Source: Streptomyces sp. CB09001
Lineage (GTDB): Bacteria > Actinomycetota > Actinomycetes > Streptomycetales > Streptomycetaceae
DNA length: 64,000 nucleotides
Direction: 5' to 3'
Assembly: GCF_003369795.1 (NCBI RefSeq)
Contig: NZ_CP026730.1
Coordinates: forward strand, 5,509,001-5,573,000
A model generated the notes under the pieces. It saw nothing but the letters and a program-made list of their open reading frames with translations. It had not been told where the DNA came from and ran no database searches. This document shows, in pieces, positions 15,550 through 23,286 of the stretch. A program made the position numbers and the translations under genes. The stretch's first letter is position 1, and each line of letters opens with the position of its first letter.

Positions 15550-16833
15550 GTGGCATCCACTGACGAGACCGGGCAGGCCGCCCGGCACGCACCCCCGGCC
15601 GGCACCGCGCCGCCCGCCGGCCCCCCGGCCGACGGCTCCGTAGCGGCGCCGGGCGCCCGCATGCCGCGCTGGCTGCCGCGCGCCATGGTGCTGGCCCTCG
15701 CGCTCGTCGCCGCCTTCCAGCTGGGCAGCTGGGCCTTCCACCAGCTCACCGGGCTGCTGATCAACGTCCTCATCGCGTTCTTCCTGGCCCTGGCCATCGA
15801 ACCCGCGGTGAGCTGGATGGCCGGGCGCGGCATGCGCCGGGGATTCGCCACCTTCCTCGTCTTCCTCGCCGTGCTGATCGCCGCCGCGGGGTTCGTCACC
15901 CTGCTCGGCTCCATGCTCGCGGGCCAGATCGTCAAGATGGTCGAGGAGTTCCCGGACTACCTCGACTCCGTCATCAACTGGGTCAACGGCCACTTCCACA
16001 CCGAGCTGAGACGGGTCGACATCCAGGAGGGCCTGCTCCGCTCCGACTGGCTGCGCAACTACGTGCAGAACAGCGCGACGGGCGTCCTGGACGTGTCGGC
16101 CCAGGTCCTCGGCGGCCTCTTCCAGCTGCTGACGGTGCTGCTGTTCTCGTTCTACTTCGCCGCCGACGGCCCCCGGCTGCGGCGCGGACTCTGCTCCGTC
16201 CTGCCGCCCGCCCGCCAGGCCGAGGTCCTGCGCGCGTGGGAGATCGCCGTGGACAAGACCGGCGGCTACCTGTACTCACGCGGGCTGATGGCGCTGGTCT
16301 CCGGCGTCGCGCACTACATCCTCCTGGAGATCCTCGAGGTGCCCTACGCGCCCGCGCTCGCCGTGTGGGTCGGTCTGGTGTCGCAGTTCATCCCGACCAT
16401 CGGCACCTATCTCGCGGGCGCCCTGCCCATGCTGATCGCGTTCACGGTCAACCCCTGGTACGCGCTGTGGGTGCTGATCTTCGTGGTGATCTACCAGCAG
16501 TTCGAGAACTACGTGCTGCAGCCCAAGCTGACGTCCAAGACCGTGGACATCCACCCCGCGGTCGCCTTCGGCTCCGTCATCGCGGGCACCGCCCTCCTCG
16601 GCGCCGTCGGCGCGTTGATCGCGATCCCGGCGGTCGCCACGCTGCAGGCGTTCCTCGGGGCGTACGTCAAGCGCTACGACGTCACGGACGATCCCCGCGT
16701 CCACGGGCGCCGGGACCGCCGGTCGGTGTCCCGGGCGTCCAGACGTCTGCGCGCACTGTGGGCGCGGCGCCCGGAACAGGAGCCCCCGGGGCCGGAGGGG
16801 ACGGAGGGCCCGGGGGACGGTGGCCCCTCCTGA
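15550..16833 (+). CDS. AI-2E family transporter (TqsA/PerM-like permease)
   Basis: A 427-residue polytopic membrane protein of the AI-2E transporter family with about eight membrane segments beginning at MVLALALVAAFQLGSWAF. Typical sequences are FFLALAIEPAVSWM, the large extracytoplasmic loop EEFPDYLDSVINWVN, and the C-terminal FAVNPWYALW-like and QFENYVLQPKLTSKTVDIHP..AFGSVIAGTALLGAVGALIAIP motifs. Members include TqsA, PerM and some Na+/H+ antiporters, so the substrate cannot be assigned. The N-terminal 45 residues and C-terminal 55 residues are low-complexity. GTG 15550 is preferred; GTG 15532 is an in-frame alternative 6 codons upstream, and neither has a strong ribosome-binding site. Confidence 0.9.
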   Translation: MASTDETGQAARHAPPAGTAPPAGPPADGSVAAPGARMPRWLPRAMVLALALVAAFQLGSWAFHQLTGLLINVLIAFFLALAIEPAVSWMAGRGMRRGFATFLVFLAVLIAAAGFVTLLGSMLAGQIVKMVEEFPDYLDSVINWVNGHFHTELRRVDIQEGLLRSDWLRNYVQNSATGVLDVSAQVLGGLFQLLTVLLFSFYFAADGPRLRRGLCSVLPPARQAEVLRAWEIAVDKTGGYLYSRGLMALVSGVAHYILLEILEVPYAPALAVWVGLVSQFIPTIGTYLAGALPMLIAFTVNPWYALWVLIFVVIYQQFENYVLQPKLTSKTVDIHPAVAFGSVIAGTALLGAVGALIAIPAVATLQAFLGAYVKRYDVTDDPRVHGRRDRRSVSRASRRLRALWARRPEQEPPGPEGTEGPGDGGPS

Positions 16834-16869
16834 GGCGAGGCGCACCCTCATGGGGGACGCTCCGTGGGC

Positions 16870-17625
16870 TCAGTAGGTGAGACCGGCCCACAGGCCGGCG
16901 CCGGCGACGGCAGCCGCGTAGCAGCACACCGCCCCGGTCACCGCCCGCCGCCGTACCGTCTCGCTCCACGGGGTGAGGGCCAGCAGGCGGGCCAGGACCG
17001 GCAGTACCAGCACGGCGTGCAGGGACACGCCGTGCAGCGGCTTGAGCCACGCCGTGGAGTGGTAGGCGGCCTCCTGGTGACCGGTACGGGTGAGCACCAC
17101 ACCGCGCGCGATCATCGCGGCGCCCGAGGCGAGCCCGACGAGCAGCACCGCGAACCCGGAGCGCACCGCCAGAGCCATCCCCGCCGGCCCCGTGGGGCGA
17201 CGGAGGAGGGAGGCGAGGGCGAACGCGGTGAGCAGCACGACCAGGACGCCGCCGCCCACCGCGAGCGTCATGGACACGGCGGTGTCGAAGGGCGTCTCCA
17301 TGTTGAGGTGCGAGGGCACCTCGCGCCATGCCTGGAGGGTGATCCCGCCCACCTCGACGACGCAGTCGGCCGCGAACACCGCGAGCAGCACGGCGCGCAG
17401 CCGAGGCCGGAGGTCCAGGTACGAGGCGACCCAGGTGACCGCGATCAGCGTCACCCCGAAGGACAGCCCGAACGTCACCGGCTTCCGCCAGGACACCGGC
17501 CCGTCCCAGGACCCGCCGTCCACCGCGAACACCACCAAGTGCGCGAGGCCGGAGAGGATCAGCACGAGGCCCGTCGCGCGGCACAGGCGCTCTACGGGGG
17601 AGCGGTCGGTGGGGGCGGTCTGCAT
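16870..17625 (-). CDS. Polytopic membrane protein of unknown function
   Basis: A 251-residue protein with about seven hydrophobic helices (for example ATGLVLILSGLAHLVVFAV, VTFGLSFGVTLIAVTWVASYL, VLLTAFALASLL, GFAVLLVGLASGAAMIARGVVL). WRKPVTFGLSFG and STAWLKPLHGVSLHAVLVLPVLARL are the most distinctive loops and would suit a small heme- or quinone-less membrane family, but I do not recognise one. The start is ATG 17625 after a short polar N-terminus (MQTAPTDRSPVERL). The long frame upstream of this ATG is not coding. It is convergent with the AI-2E gene (36-nt gap). Confidence 0.8.
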   Translation of the reverse strand: MQTAPTDRSPVERLCRATGLVLILSGLAHLVVFAVDGGSWDGPVSWRKPVTFGLSFGVTLIAVTWVASYLDLRPRLRAVLLAVFAADCVVEVGGITLQAWREVPSHLNMETPFDTAVSMTLAVGGGVLVVLLTAFALASLLRRPTGPAGMALAVRSGFAVLLVGLASGAAMIARGVVLTRTGHQEAAYHSTAWLKPLHGVSLHAVLVLPVLARLLALTPWSETVRRRAVTGAVCCYAAAVAGAGLWAGLTY

Positions 17626-17702
17626 GGGAGCAGCCTGGCAACGGCCGCCCGCCCCGTCGTCGTCCGCCCGGAGGCACCCGCCGTACGCCGACGGGAGCAG
17701 GG

Positions 17703-17903
17703 TCAGCCCTGCGGTTCCTGTGGCTTGGCGTCGATCTCCCGCAGGTTGCGGTCCTTGAACTCGGTGCGGGTCTCGGTGCGGTGACCGCGGGCGATGTAGT
17801 CCCGCACCACCGCCTCGACGGCGTCCTGGGGTGAGCCGATACCGGCCAGGACCATCACCTCCACCACGAGTTCGGCGTCGAGATCGACGGTGATCCTGGC
17901 CAT
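17703..17903 (-). CDS. VapB-type antitoxin-like protein (DUF2191)
   Basis: A 66-residue protein starting MARITVDLDAELVVEVMVLAGIGSPQDAVEAVVRDYIARG, the ribbon-helix-helix-like N-terminus of VapB/DUF2191 antitoxins. The tail is polar (RTETRTEFKDRNLREIDAKPQEPQG). GGGGACACC precedes the ATG. No VapC PIN-domain toxin is adjacent: the neighbours are the membrane protein at 16870 and recA. It is either an orphan antitoxin or a small regulator derived from one. Confidence 0.75.
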   Translation of the reverse strand: MARITVDLDAELVVEVMVLAGIGSPQDAVEAVVRDYIARGHRTETRTEFKDRNLREIDAKPQEPQG

Positions 17904-18002
17904 GGTGTCCCCTCTCCGACCTCTCCCGGTGTCGCATCCGGCATCCAACCACCTGGCTCGCCGACCCGGGGGACGTACGCTCGGAAGTGCCGCGTGGTGC
18001 GC

Positions 18003-18032
18003 TTGACACGAAAATCGAACATCCATTCTTAT
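18003..18032 (+). promoter_or_regulatory. recA promoter with LexA (SOS) box
   Basis: TTGACA at 18003-18008 is a perfect -35 hexamer. The Cheo-type SOS box GAACATCCATTC occupies 18017-18028, between -35 and the -10 region (around TTCTTA/TCTTAT, 18026-18032). It matches one arm of the actinobacterial LexA consensus GAAC-N4-GTTC exactly and the other with one mismatch. The same motif has been described for the S. lividans recA promoter. About 160 nt of leader precede the recA ATG. Confidence 0.85.
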
Positions 18033-18192
18033 GGAGGCTCCGGCAGGGCTCGTGACGGGTGATTCGAGTGGGTTCGGGTGGAGGTGCACCCTGGTTATCC
18101 ACAGGCCGGACCCGCATCGGGGCCCATTGTCAGTGGCAGGCATTAGCGTCTTTGACGTGAAGCGATCGAATCAAGCAAACCGGGTGGAACCC

Positions 18193-19317
18193 ATGGCAGG
18201 AACCGACCGCGAGAAGGCCCTCGACGCCGCGCTCGCACAGATTGAACGGCAATTCGGCAAGGGCGCGGTCATGCGCATGGGCGACCGGACCAACGAGCCC
18301 ATCGAGGTCATCCCGACCGGGTCCACCGCGCTCGACGTGGCCCTCGGCGTCGGAGGCATCCCGCGCGGCCGTGTCGTGGAGGTCTACGGCCCCGAGTCCT
18401 CGGGCAAGACGACCCTGACCCTGCACGCGGTGGCGAACGCGCAGAAGGCCGGCGGCCAGGTCGCGTTCGTGGACGCCGAGCACGCCCTCGACCCCGAGTA
18501 CGCGAAGAAGCTCGGTGTCGACATCGACAACCTGATCCTGTCCCAGCCGGACAACGGCGAGCAGGCTCTGGAGATCGTGGACATGCTGGTCCGCTCCGGC
18601 GCCCTCGACCTCATCGTCATCGACTCCGTCGCCGCGCTCGTCCCGCGCGCGGAGATCGAGGGCGAGATGGGCGACAGCCACGTCGGTCTGCAGGCCCGGC
18701 TGATGAGCCAGGCCCTGCGGAAGATCACCAGCGCGCTGAACCAGTCCAAGACCACCGCGATCTTCATCAACCAGCTCCGCGAGAAGATCGGCGTGATGTT
18801 CGGCTCCCCGGAGACCACGACCGGTGGCCGGGCGCTGAAGTTCTACGCCTCGGTGCGACTCGACATCCGGCGCATCGAAACGCTGAAGGACGGCACCGAC
18901 GCGGTCGGCAACCGCACCCGCGTCAAGGTCGTCAAGAACAAGGTCGCGCCGCCCTTCAAGCAGGCCGAGTTCGACATCCTCTACGGCCAGGGCATCAGCC
19001 GCGAGGGCGGTCTGATCGACATGGGCGTGGAGAACGGCTTCGTCCGCAAGGCCGGCGCCTGGTACACGTACGAGGGCGACCAGCTCGGCCAGGGCAAGGA
19101 GAACGCGCGCAACTTCCTGAAGGACAACCCGGACCTGGCCAACGAGATCGAGAAGAAGATCAAGCAGAAGCTGGGCGTCGGCGTGCGCCCCGAGGAGCCG
19201 GCCACCGAGCCCGGCGCGGACGCCGCCTCCGCCGCCCCGGCCGACGCCGCACCGGCGGTGCCCGCGCCCACGACCGCCAAGGCCACCAAGTCCAAGGCCG
19301 CGGCAGCCAAGAGCTGA
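18193..19317 (+). CDS. recA: RecA recombinase
   Basis: A 374-residue RecA, the strand-exchange protein and co-protease for LexA self-cleavage. Walker A GPESSGKT is at residues 66-73; LIVIDSVAALVPRAEIEGEMGDSHVGLQARLMSQALRK and NQLREKIGVMFGSPETTTGGRALKFYASVRLDIRR are characteristic. The length equals that reported for Streptomyces RecA. The C-terminus beyond residue 335 is Ala/Pro/Lys-rich and ends in a basic tail (AKATKSKAAAAKS), unlike the acidic E. coli tail. ATG 18193 starts the conserved MAGTDREKALDAALAQIERQFGKG. recX follows after 3 nt. A LexA box upstream indicates SOS induction. Confidence 0.98.
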   Translation: MAGTDREKALDAALAQIERQFGKGAVMRMGDRTNEPIEVIPTGSTALDVALGVGGIPRGRVVEVYGPESSGKTTLTLHAVANAQKAGGQVAFVDAEHALDPEYAKKLGVDIDNLILSQPDNGEQALEIVDMLVRSGALDLIVIDSVAALVPRAEIEGEMGDSHVGLQARLMSQALRKITSALNQSKTTAIFINQLREKIGVMFGSPETTTGGRALKFYASVRLDIRRIETLKDGTDAVGNRTRVKVVKNKVAPPFKQAEFDILYGQGISREGGLIDMGVENGFVRKAGAWYTYEGDQLGQGKENARNFLKDNPDLANEIEKKIKQKLGVGVRPEEPATEPGADAASAAPADAAPAVPAPTTAKATKSKAAAAKS

Positions 19318-19320
19318 CCC

Positions 19321-20100
19321 GTGACCCGACGAACCGACTGGGCCGAGTACACGAGCGGCTCCGCCGGGCCGGGCGACGACGCGTACGGGGCGGCTGCGGC
19401 CCCGTACGAGACGGACCCCTCCGCCGTCGGTCCCCGCGAGGGCGCGGCACGCCACGGTGACGGCGAGGTGCGCCGCGGAGGCGGACGGAGCCGTGGAGCG
19501 GGCGGCGCGCGCGGGCGACGACGGCGCGAGCGTGTGGAGTCGTCCGCCGAGGACGGAGGTGCCACTTCCTCGTCGAGGGCCGAGAAGGGGGAGCCTCCGC
19601 GGGACCCGGTGGAGCAGGCACGGGCGATCTGCCTGCGCCTGCTCACCGGGACCCCGCGCACCCGCAGACAACTGGCCGACGCCCTGCGCAAGCGGGAGAT
19701 CCCCGACGAGGCCGCGGAGGAGGTGCTGTCCAGGTTCGAGGAGGTCGGCCTGATCAACGACGGCGCCTTCGCCCAGGCCTGGGTGGAGTCCCGGCACCAC
19801 GGCCGCGGGCTGGCCAGGCGCGCCCTCGTCAGAGAGCTGCGCACCAAGGGCGTCGACGCGCCGCTCATCGACGCGGCGGTGTCCCAACTGGACACCGAGC
19901 AGGAGGAGGAGACCGCGCGCGACCTGGTCGACCGCAAGCTGCGCGCCACCCGGGGCCTCGACCGCGACAAGAGACTGCGCCGCCTCGCCGGCATGCTGGC
20001 CCGCAAGGGCTACCCGGAGGGCATGGCCCTGCGGGTGGTCCGCCAGGCGCTGGAGGAGGAGGGCGAGGACACGGAACACCTCGGCGACGAGGGGTTCTGA
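19321..20100 (+). CDS. recX: RecX regulatory protein
   Basis: A 259-residue protein whose C-terminal 160 residues are RecX (EQARAICLRLLTGTPRTRRQLADALRKREIP..VLSRFEEVGLINDGAFAQAWVESR...LVRELRTKGVD). RecX binds RecA filaments and limits their extension. The first 95 residues are a Gly/Arg/Glu-rich extension without structure, longer than in most RecX proteins. GTG 19321 lies 3 nt after the recA stop, so expression is coupled to recA; in Streptomyces recX is needed to tolerate recA overexpression. Confidence 0.93.
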   Translation: MTRRTDWAEYTSGSAGPGDDAYGAAAAPYETDPSAVGPREGAARHGDGEVRRGGGRSRGAGGARGRRRRERVESSAEDGGATSSSRAEKGEPPRDPVEQARAICLRLLTGTPRTRRQLADALRKREIPDEAAEEVLSRFEEVGLINDGAFAQAWVESRHHGRGLARRALVRELRTKGVDAPLIDAAVSQLDTEQEEETARDLVDRKLRATRGLDRDKRLRRLAGMLARKGYPEGMALRVVRQALEEEGEDTEHLGDEGF

Positions 20101-20122
20101 GCGGGCGTCCGGTCCGAGGGCA

Positions 20123-20151
20123 TTCCGGGACCGCCCGGGACAGCCCCGGAA
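20123..20151. terminator. Possible hairpin between recX and the rhodanese gene
   Basis: TTCCGGG (20123-20129) pairs with CCCGGAA (20145-20151) around a GC-rich 15-nt loop. It sits in the 121-nt convergent gap and has no T-tract, so termination is plausible but unproven. Confidence 0.4.
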
Positions 20152-20221
20152 GGCGGGCGGGCGCGGGCTGCGCAGGAATGACTTGCGCGCCCGGACACGG
20201 CCCCTGTACTGCCCTGCCGAC

Positions 20222-20620
20222 TTACTGACCCCGTGCGGCCACCGGGAGGCCCGCCGCCCGCCAGGCCTGGAAGCCGCCGATCAGGTCGGTGGCCCGGTGC
20301 AGTCCCAGACGGTGCAGTGACTCCGCCGCCAGGCTGGAGGCGTAGCCCTCGTCGCACACCACGACCACCCGCACGTCGTGGTCCGTCGCCTCGGGGAGGC
20401 GGTGGCTGCCCAGCGGATCCAGCCGCCATTCCAGTTCGTTGCGCTCGATCACCAGCGCGCCGGGGATCACACCGTCCCGCTCGCGCAGCGCGGCGTACCG
20501 GATGTCGACCAGCAGTGCCGTGCCCGCCTCGGCGGCGTCGTACGCCTCGTCCGGCGCGATCCGCCGATACCCGGCACGGACTTGCTCCAGCAGGGCGTCG
20601 ATTCCGGTGGGCCCGCTCAC
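20222..20620 (-). CDS. Rhodanese-like sulfurtransferase
   Basis: A 132-residue single-domain rhodanese. The active-site loop is CDEGYASSLAAE with the catalytic cysteine at C89, preceded by LLVDIRYAALRERDGVIPGALVIERNELEWRLDP and followed by LIGGFQAWRAAGLPV, all typical of the family. It would carry a persulfide and transfer sulfane sulfur. Its GTG overlaps the stop of the cysteine dioxygenase gene (GTGA), so the two are translated together. This pairing suggests a role in disposing of sulfur released during cysteine breakdown. Confidence 0.92.
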   Translation of the reverse strand: MSGPTGIDALLEQVRAGYRRIAPDEAYDAAEAGTALLVDIRYAALRERDGVIPGALVIERNELEWRLDPLGSHRLPEATDHDVRVVVVCDEGYASSLAAESLHRLGLHRATDLIGGFQAWRAAGLPVAARGQ

Positions 20621-21165
20621 TGCCAGTCCTGCGGGCGTTCGACCTGCTCCAGGCGCAGGGTCTGTCCGCTGCGGCTGTAGCGGCGGATCTGCGGCAGGGG
20701 CGGGTAGTAGGCGTGCACGGACACCGCGTGGCCGTCGGACGACTCGTTGAGAACCTCGTGCACGTGGTGCCGGCCGAAGGCGCGCCCCTCGCCGACGGGC
20801 AGCCGGCGCTCCCGGTCCACACCGTCGCTGAGTTCGAGGGTCTTCCAGCCGTCGGTGGGCAGGCGGGCGGCGAGCGCGTTCTCCCTGAGCTCGCCCGAGG
20901 CCGTGACGAAGGCGCCCACGGAGTCGGCGTGATCGTGCCAGCCGGTGCCCGTGCCGGGCGGCCAGCCGATCAGCCAGGCCTCGCTGCCACCCGGCCCGGC
21001 CAGCCGCATCCAGGTGCGGCCCTCGGGGTCGAGCGGCAGGGAGGCGATCAGTGCGGCGTCGGCCGCCGTCCGCCGTACGAAGTCGAGGAGCTGGGCCTGC
21101 GTCGGAGCGGCCGTCGACGCGGACGCCGGAGAGGGGGAGACAGGGGAAACGGTGGGGAGGGCCAC
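20617..21165 (-). CDS. Cysteine dioxygenase-type cupin
   Basis: A 182-residue cupin of the cysteine dioxygenase type I family, which oxidises L-cysteine to cysteine sulfinate with non-heme iron. The iron ligands are visible in GWHDHADSVGAF (H77, H79) and HHVHEVLN (H134 or H136). The N-terminal 22 residues are low-complexity; GTG 21165 follows AGGACGG at good spacing. The in-frame ORF continues far upstream, but that DNA holds a separate leader-peptide gene and its promoter. It is coupled to the downstream rhodanese. Cysteine-dependent control by the leader peptide at 21248-21334 is inferred. Confidence 0.9.
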   Translation of the reverse strand: MALPTVSPVSPSPASASTAAPTQAQLLDFVRRTAADAALIASLPLDPEGRTWMRLAGPGGSEAWLIGWPPGTGTGWHDHADSVGAFVTASGELRENALAARLPTDGWKTLELSDGVDRERRLPVGEGRAFGRHHVHEVLNESSDGHAVSVHAYYPPLPQIRRYSRSGQTLRLEQVERPQDWQ

Positions 21166-21247
21166 GGGTACCGTCCTGGGAGTTCGCGAGGGAGCGCGCG
21201 GTGGCACGTCGGATCGGCGGCGCGCGCGGAGGAGAGGGAAGGCGAAT

Positions 21248-21334
21248 TCAGCAGGACGGACGACACACGCAGCCCGCATAGCGGACGAGGTCCATATGGA
21301 CCCTCCGCCACAGGCGCACACAGGTGTCGGTCAC
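21248..21334 (-). CDS. Cysteine-rich leader peptide (28 aa) upstream of cysteine dioxygenase
   Basis: A short ORF starting GTG 21334 encodes 28 residues ending LWRRVHMDLVRYAGCVCRPSC, with cysteines at 5, 22, 24 and 28. It resembles the actinobacterial putative leader peptides with an RRHVDLxR-type core followed by Cys residues that sit before sulfur-metabolism operons. It lies 82 nt upstream of the cysteine dioxygenase start on the same strand. It has no ribosome-binding site, but promoter hexamers end 7 nt before the GTG, so the transcript appears leaderless. Cys-tract leaderless ORFs act as cysteine-responsive attenuators in mycobacteria; the same role is inferred here. Confidence 0.75.
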   Translation of the reverse strand: MTDTCVRLWRRVHMDLVRYAGCVCRPSC

Positions 21335-21370
21335 GATCCGGAGTAGACCATGACGGTGCGGGCCGGTCAA
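21335..21370 (-). promoter_or_regulatory. Promoter for the leader peptide-cysteine dioxygenase-rhodanese operon
   Basis: On the minus strand TTGACC (21370-21365) is followed by exactly 17 nt and TCTACT (21347-21342). The GTG of the leader peptide starts 7 nt later, where transcription should begin. This is a good match to a housekeeping sigma promoter giving a leaderless message. Confidence 0.7.
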
Positions 21371-21475
21371 CTCAGCGTCACCATGCGGACAGTGACCGCG
21401 CCCCCCCCGTGGCCGGTCGGGCGGCGGGACCGGCACCCGGCCGACGCGACCGCTCGACGACCGTTCAACGACCGC

Positions 21476-23101
21476 TCAACGAGAACCGGCCGCCGCTCCC
21501 GCCCCCTCCTCGGCCTCGGTCGCCGCCCCGGTCGTCGCCCCGCCCAGTGCGCTCTCGGCAGCCGCGTAGAGGTCGGCCGGACGCACCCCGTTCAGCGCCG
21601 TGACCAGGTGGCCGTCAGGACGCACCAGCAGCACCGTGTGGGCGGCCGCACCCGGATAGCTCTCGGCGACCAGCAGCTCGGCGTGGTGGGGCAGCGCCGT
21701 CACCGCGGCCGCCAGCCGCGGCATGATCCCGGCCGTCACCCAGTGCTTGCGGTCCCACACCCCGGTGCCCGGCGCGATCAGCACCACCAGCAGCGCCCCG
21801 CGCCCCAGCCGGTCGCGCAGCCGTACGAAGGTGCCGTCCTCCGCCGTGACCCGCACATCGGTGACGGGTGTCCCCGGGGGTGTGCCCACGGACACCTCCC
21901 CGCCGAGGTCCTCGGGGGCGAGCGGCGAGTCGGCGTACGTCCCCTGCGCGCCCAGCGTGCCGCGGCCGAGGTGACCGTCCGTCAGCAGCGCGTCGTTGCC
22001 CCGGGCGGCGCCGGGCACGTAGGAGCGCAGTCCGCCGCCGCCGCGCACCAGCGGGAGCAACTGGTCGGCGGCGCGCAGCCGCGCGGAGATCGCCGCCCGC
22101 CGTTCCCGCTGGTAGCTGTCGAGCAGTGCGTCGCGGGGCCCGTGGTGCCAGGCCAGGGCCAGCTTCCAGGCGAGGTTGTCGGCGTCCAGCAGCCCCTCCT
22201 CCAGGCCCTGTGTCCCCAGCGCGCCCAGCAGATGCGCCGCGTCCCCGGCCAGCAGCACGCGGCCCACCCGCCAGCGGCGGGCGAGGCGGTGGTGGACCGT
22301 GTGGACGCCGGTGTCGAGGAGTTCGTAGGCCGGGGTCGAACCGTCCGCCGCCCATCCGGTGAGGGTCTCGCGGACCCGGTTCACCAGCAGTTCGGGCGTG
22401 ACCAGGTCCTTGCCGGGCGGCAGCAGCCAGTCCAGGCGCCACACGCCGTCCGGCAGCGGGCGGCCGACCACCTCGCCGGCCGACGGCCCGGTCGTCCGCC
22501 ACGGCGGCATGCGGTGCAGCAGCGCCTCGTCGGTCCACGGGAGTTCGGTGCGCAGTGCGGCGACGGCGTATCGTTCCACCGCTGTACGCCCGGGGAAGCG
22601 GATGTCCTGGAGCTTGCGGACGGTGGAGCGCGGGCCGTCGCAGCCGACCAGGTAGCTTCCGCGCCACCACGTGCCGGCGGGGCCCCGGGTGTGGGCCGTG
22701 ACACCGGACTTCTCCTGCTCGACGCCGTCCAGTCGGCTGTCCACGGCGGTCTTGACCAGCCGCTCGCGGGCGAGCGCCGCACGCAGGACCCGGGTCAGTT
22801 CGTGCTGGGCGATGTGCAGGGGGGCCGGGTCGGCGTCGCCGAACACGACCTCCCGCGTCACCTGCTTGCGCCGCATCGACCGCCATCCGGCCCAACGCGA
22901 ACCCAGCCCGGTCAGCGGTGTGCCGGTCAGCCGCTCGACGAGTGCGACGGCCTCCTCGCGCAGGACGACGGTGCGCGCGGGGCGCGGTTCGTCCTTGCCC
23001 GGTCCCTCGTCGAGGACGACGCAGGGCACCTCCTGCCGCGCCAGCGCCAGGGCGAGCGTGAGCCCGACGGGCCCCGCTCCGGTGATGATCACCGGGTCCA
23101 C
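21476..23101 (-). CDS. FAD-dependent aromatic monooxygenase (PHBH-type)
   Basis: A 541-residue flavoprotein monooxygenase of the p-hydroxybenzoate hydroxylase/UbiH class. The N-terminal FAD motif is PVIITGAGPVGLTLALALARQ (GxGxxG), the DG motif is YLVGCDGPRSTVRK, and the GD motif is VGRVLLAGDAAHLLGALGTQGLEEGLLDADNLAWKLA. The C-terminal thioredoxin-like domain (LLVVLIAPGTGVWDRKHW...LVRPDGHLVTALNG) is typical of secondary-metabolite and xenobiotic hydroxylases. The substrate is unknown. GTG 23101 is chosen because it starts just before the FAD motif; the upstream TTG at 23191 lies in the predicted -10 region of the promoter. It stands alone between the cysteine operon and the glu operon. Confidence 0.88.
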   Translation of the reverse strand: MDPVIITGAGPVGLTLALALARQEVPCVVLDEGPGKDEPRPARTVVLREEAVALVERLTGTPLTGLGSRWAGWRSMRRKQVTREVVFGDADPAPLHIAQHELTRVLRAALARERLVKTAVDSRLDGVEQEKSGVTAHTRGPAGTWWRGSYLVGCDGPRSTVRKLQDIRFPGRTAVERYAVAALRTELPWTDEALLHRMPPWRTTGPSAGEVVGRPLPDGVWRLDWLLPPGKDLVTPELLVNRVRETLTGWAADGSTPAYELLDTGVHTVHHRLARRWRVGRVLLAGDAAHLLGALGTQGLEEGLLDADNLAWKLALAWHHGPRDALLDSYQRERRAAISARLRAADQLLPLVRGGGGLRSYVPGAARGNDALLTDGHLGRGTLGAQGTYADSPLAPEDLGGEVSVGTPPGTPVTDVRVTAEDGTFVRLRDRLGRGALLVVLIAPGTGVWDRKHWVTAGIMPRLAAAVTALPHHAELLVAESYPGAAAHTVLLVRPDGHLVTALNGVRPADLYAAAESALGGATTGAATEAEEGAGAAAGSR

Positions 23102-23185
23102 GGTGCGGCGCCCCCTGCCCGTGGCGGTGTCCCGGGGGACGTGGGTGAACAGGACATTGGAGCAGGGTGCACGGTCACAGAACGT

Positions 23186-23216
23186 ATGCAACCTACTGCC
23201 GCTGCTTGCGTCAAGC
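23186..23216 (-). promoter_or_regulatory. Promoter and small palindrome upstream of the monooxygenase
   Basis: On the minus strand TTGACG (23214-23209) is followed by about 18 nt and TGCATA. The -35 overlaps a short inverted repeat GCTTG-CGT-CAAGC (23204-23216), a possible operator. This places transcription start near 23180, inside which GTG 23101 is the first sensible start. Confidence 0.45.
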
Positions 23217-23217
23217 G

Positions 23218-23251
23218 ACGGAGGCCGTGGCGATCACGCCACGGCCTCCGT
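23218..23251 (-). terminator. Hairpin terminator after gluD
   Basis: A perfect 14-bp stem: ACGGAGGCCGTGGC (23218-23231), loop GATCAC, GCCACGGCCTCCGT (23238-23251). It lies 36 nt beyond the gluD stop and before the monooxygenase promoter, so it should end the glu operon. It has no obvious T-tract. Confidence 0.75.
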
Positions 23252-23286
23252 TGATGGTCATACGAGATGACCGAGTGTCAGGTGTG

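Noticed and set aside
21166..21321. Longer start for cysteine dioxygenase at 21321
   Set aside because: It would overlap the leader peptide and its downstream region; the ribosome-binding site and homology favour GTG 21165.
23102..23191. Upstream TTG start of the monooxygenase
   Set aside because: It lies within the predicted -10 region, and the FAD motif starts right after GTG 23101.
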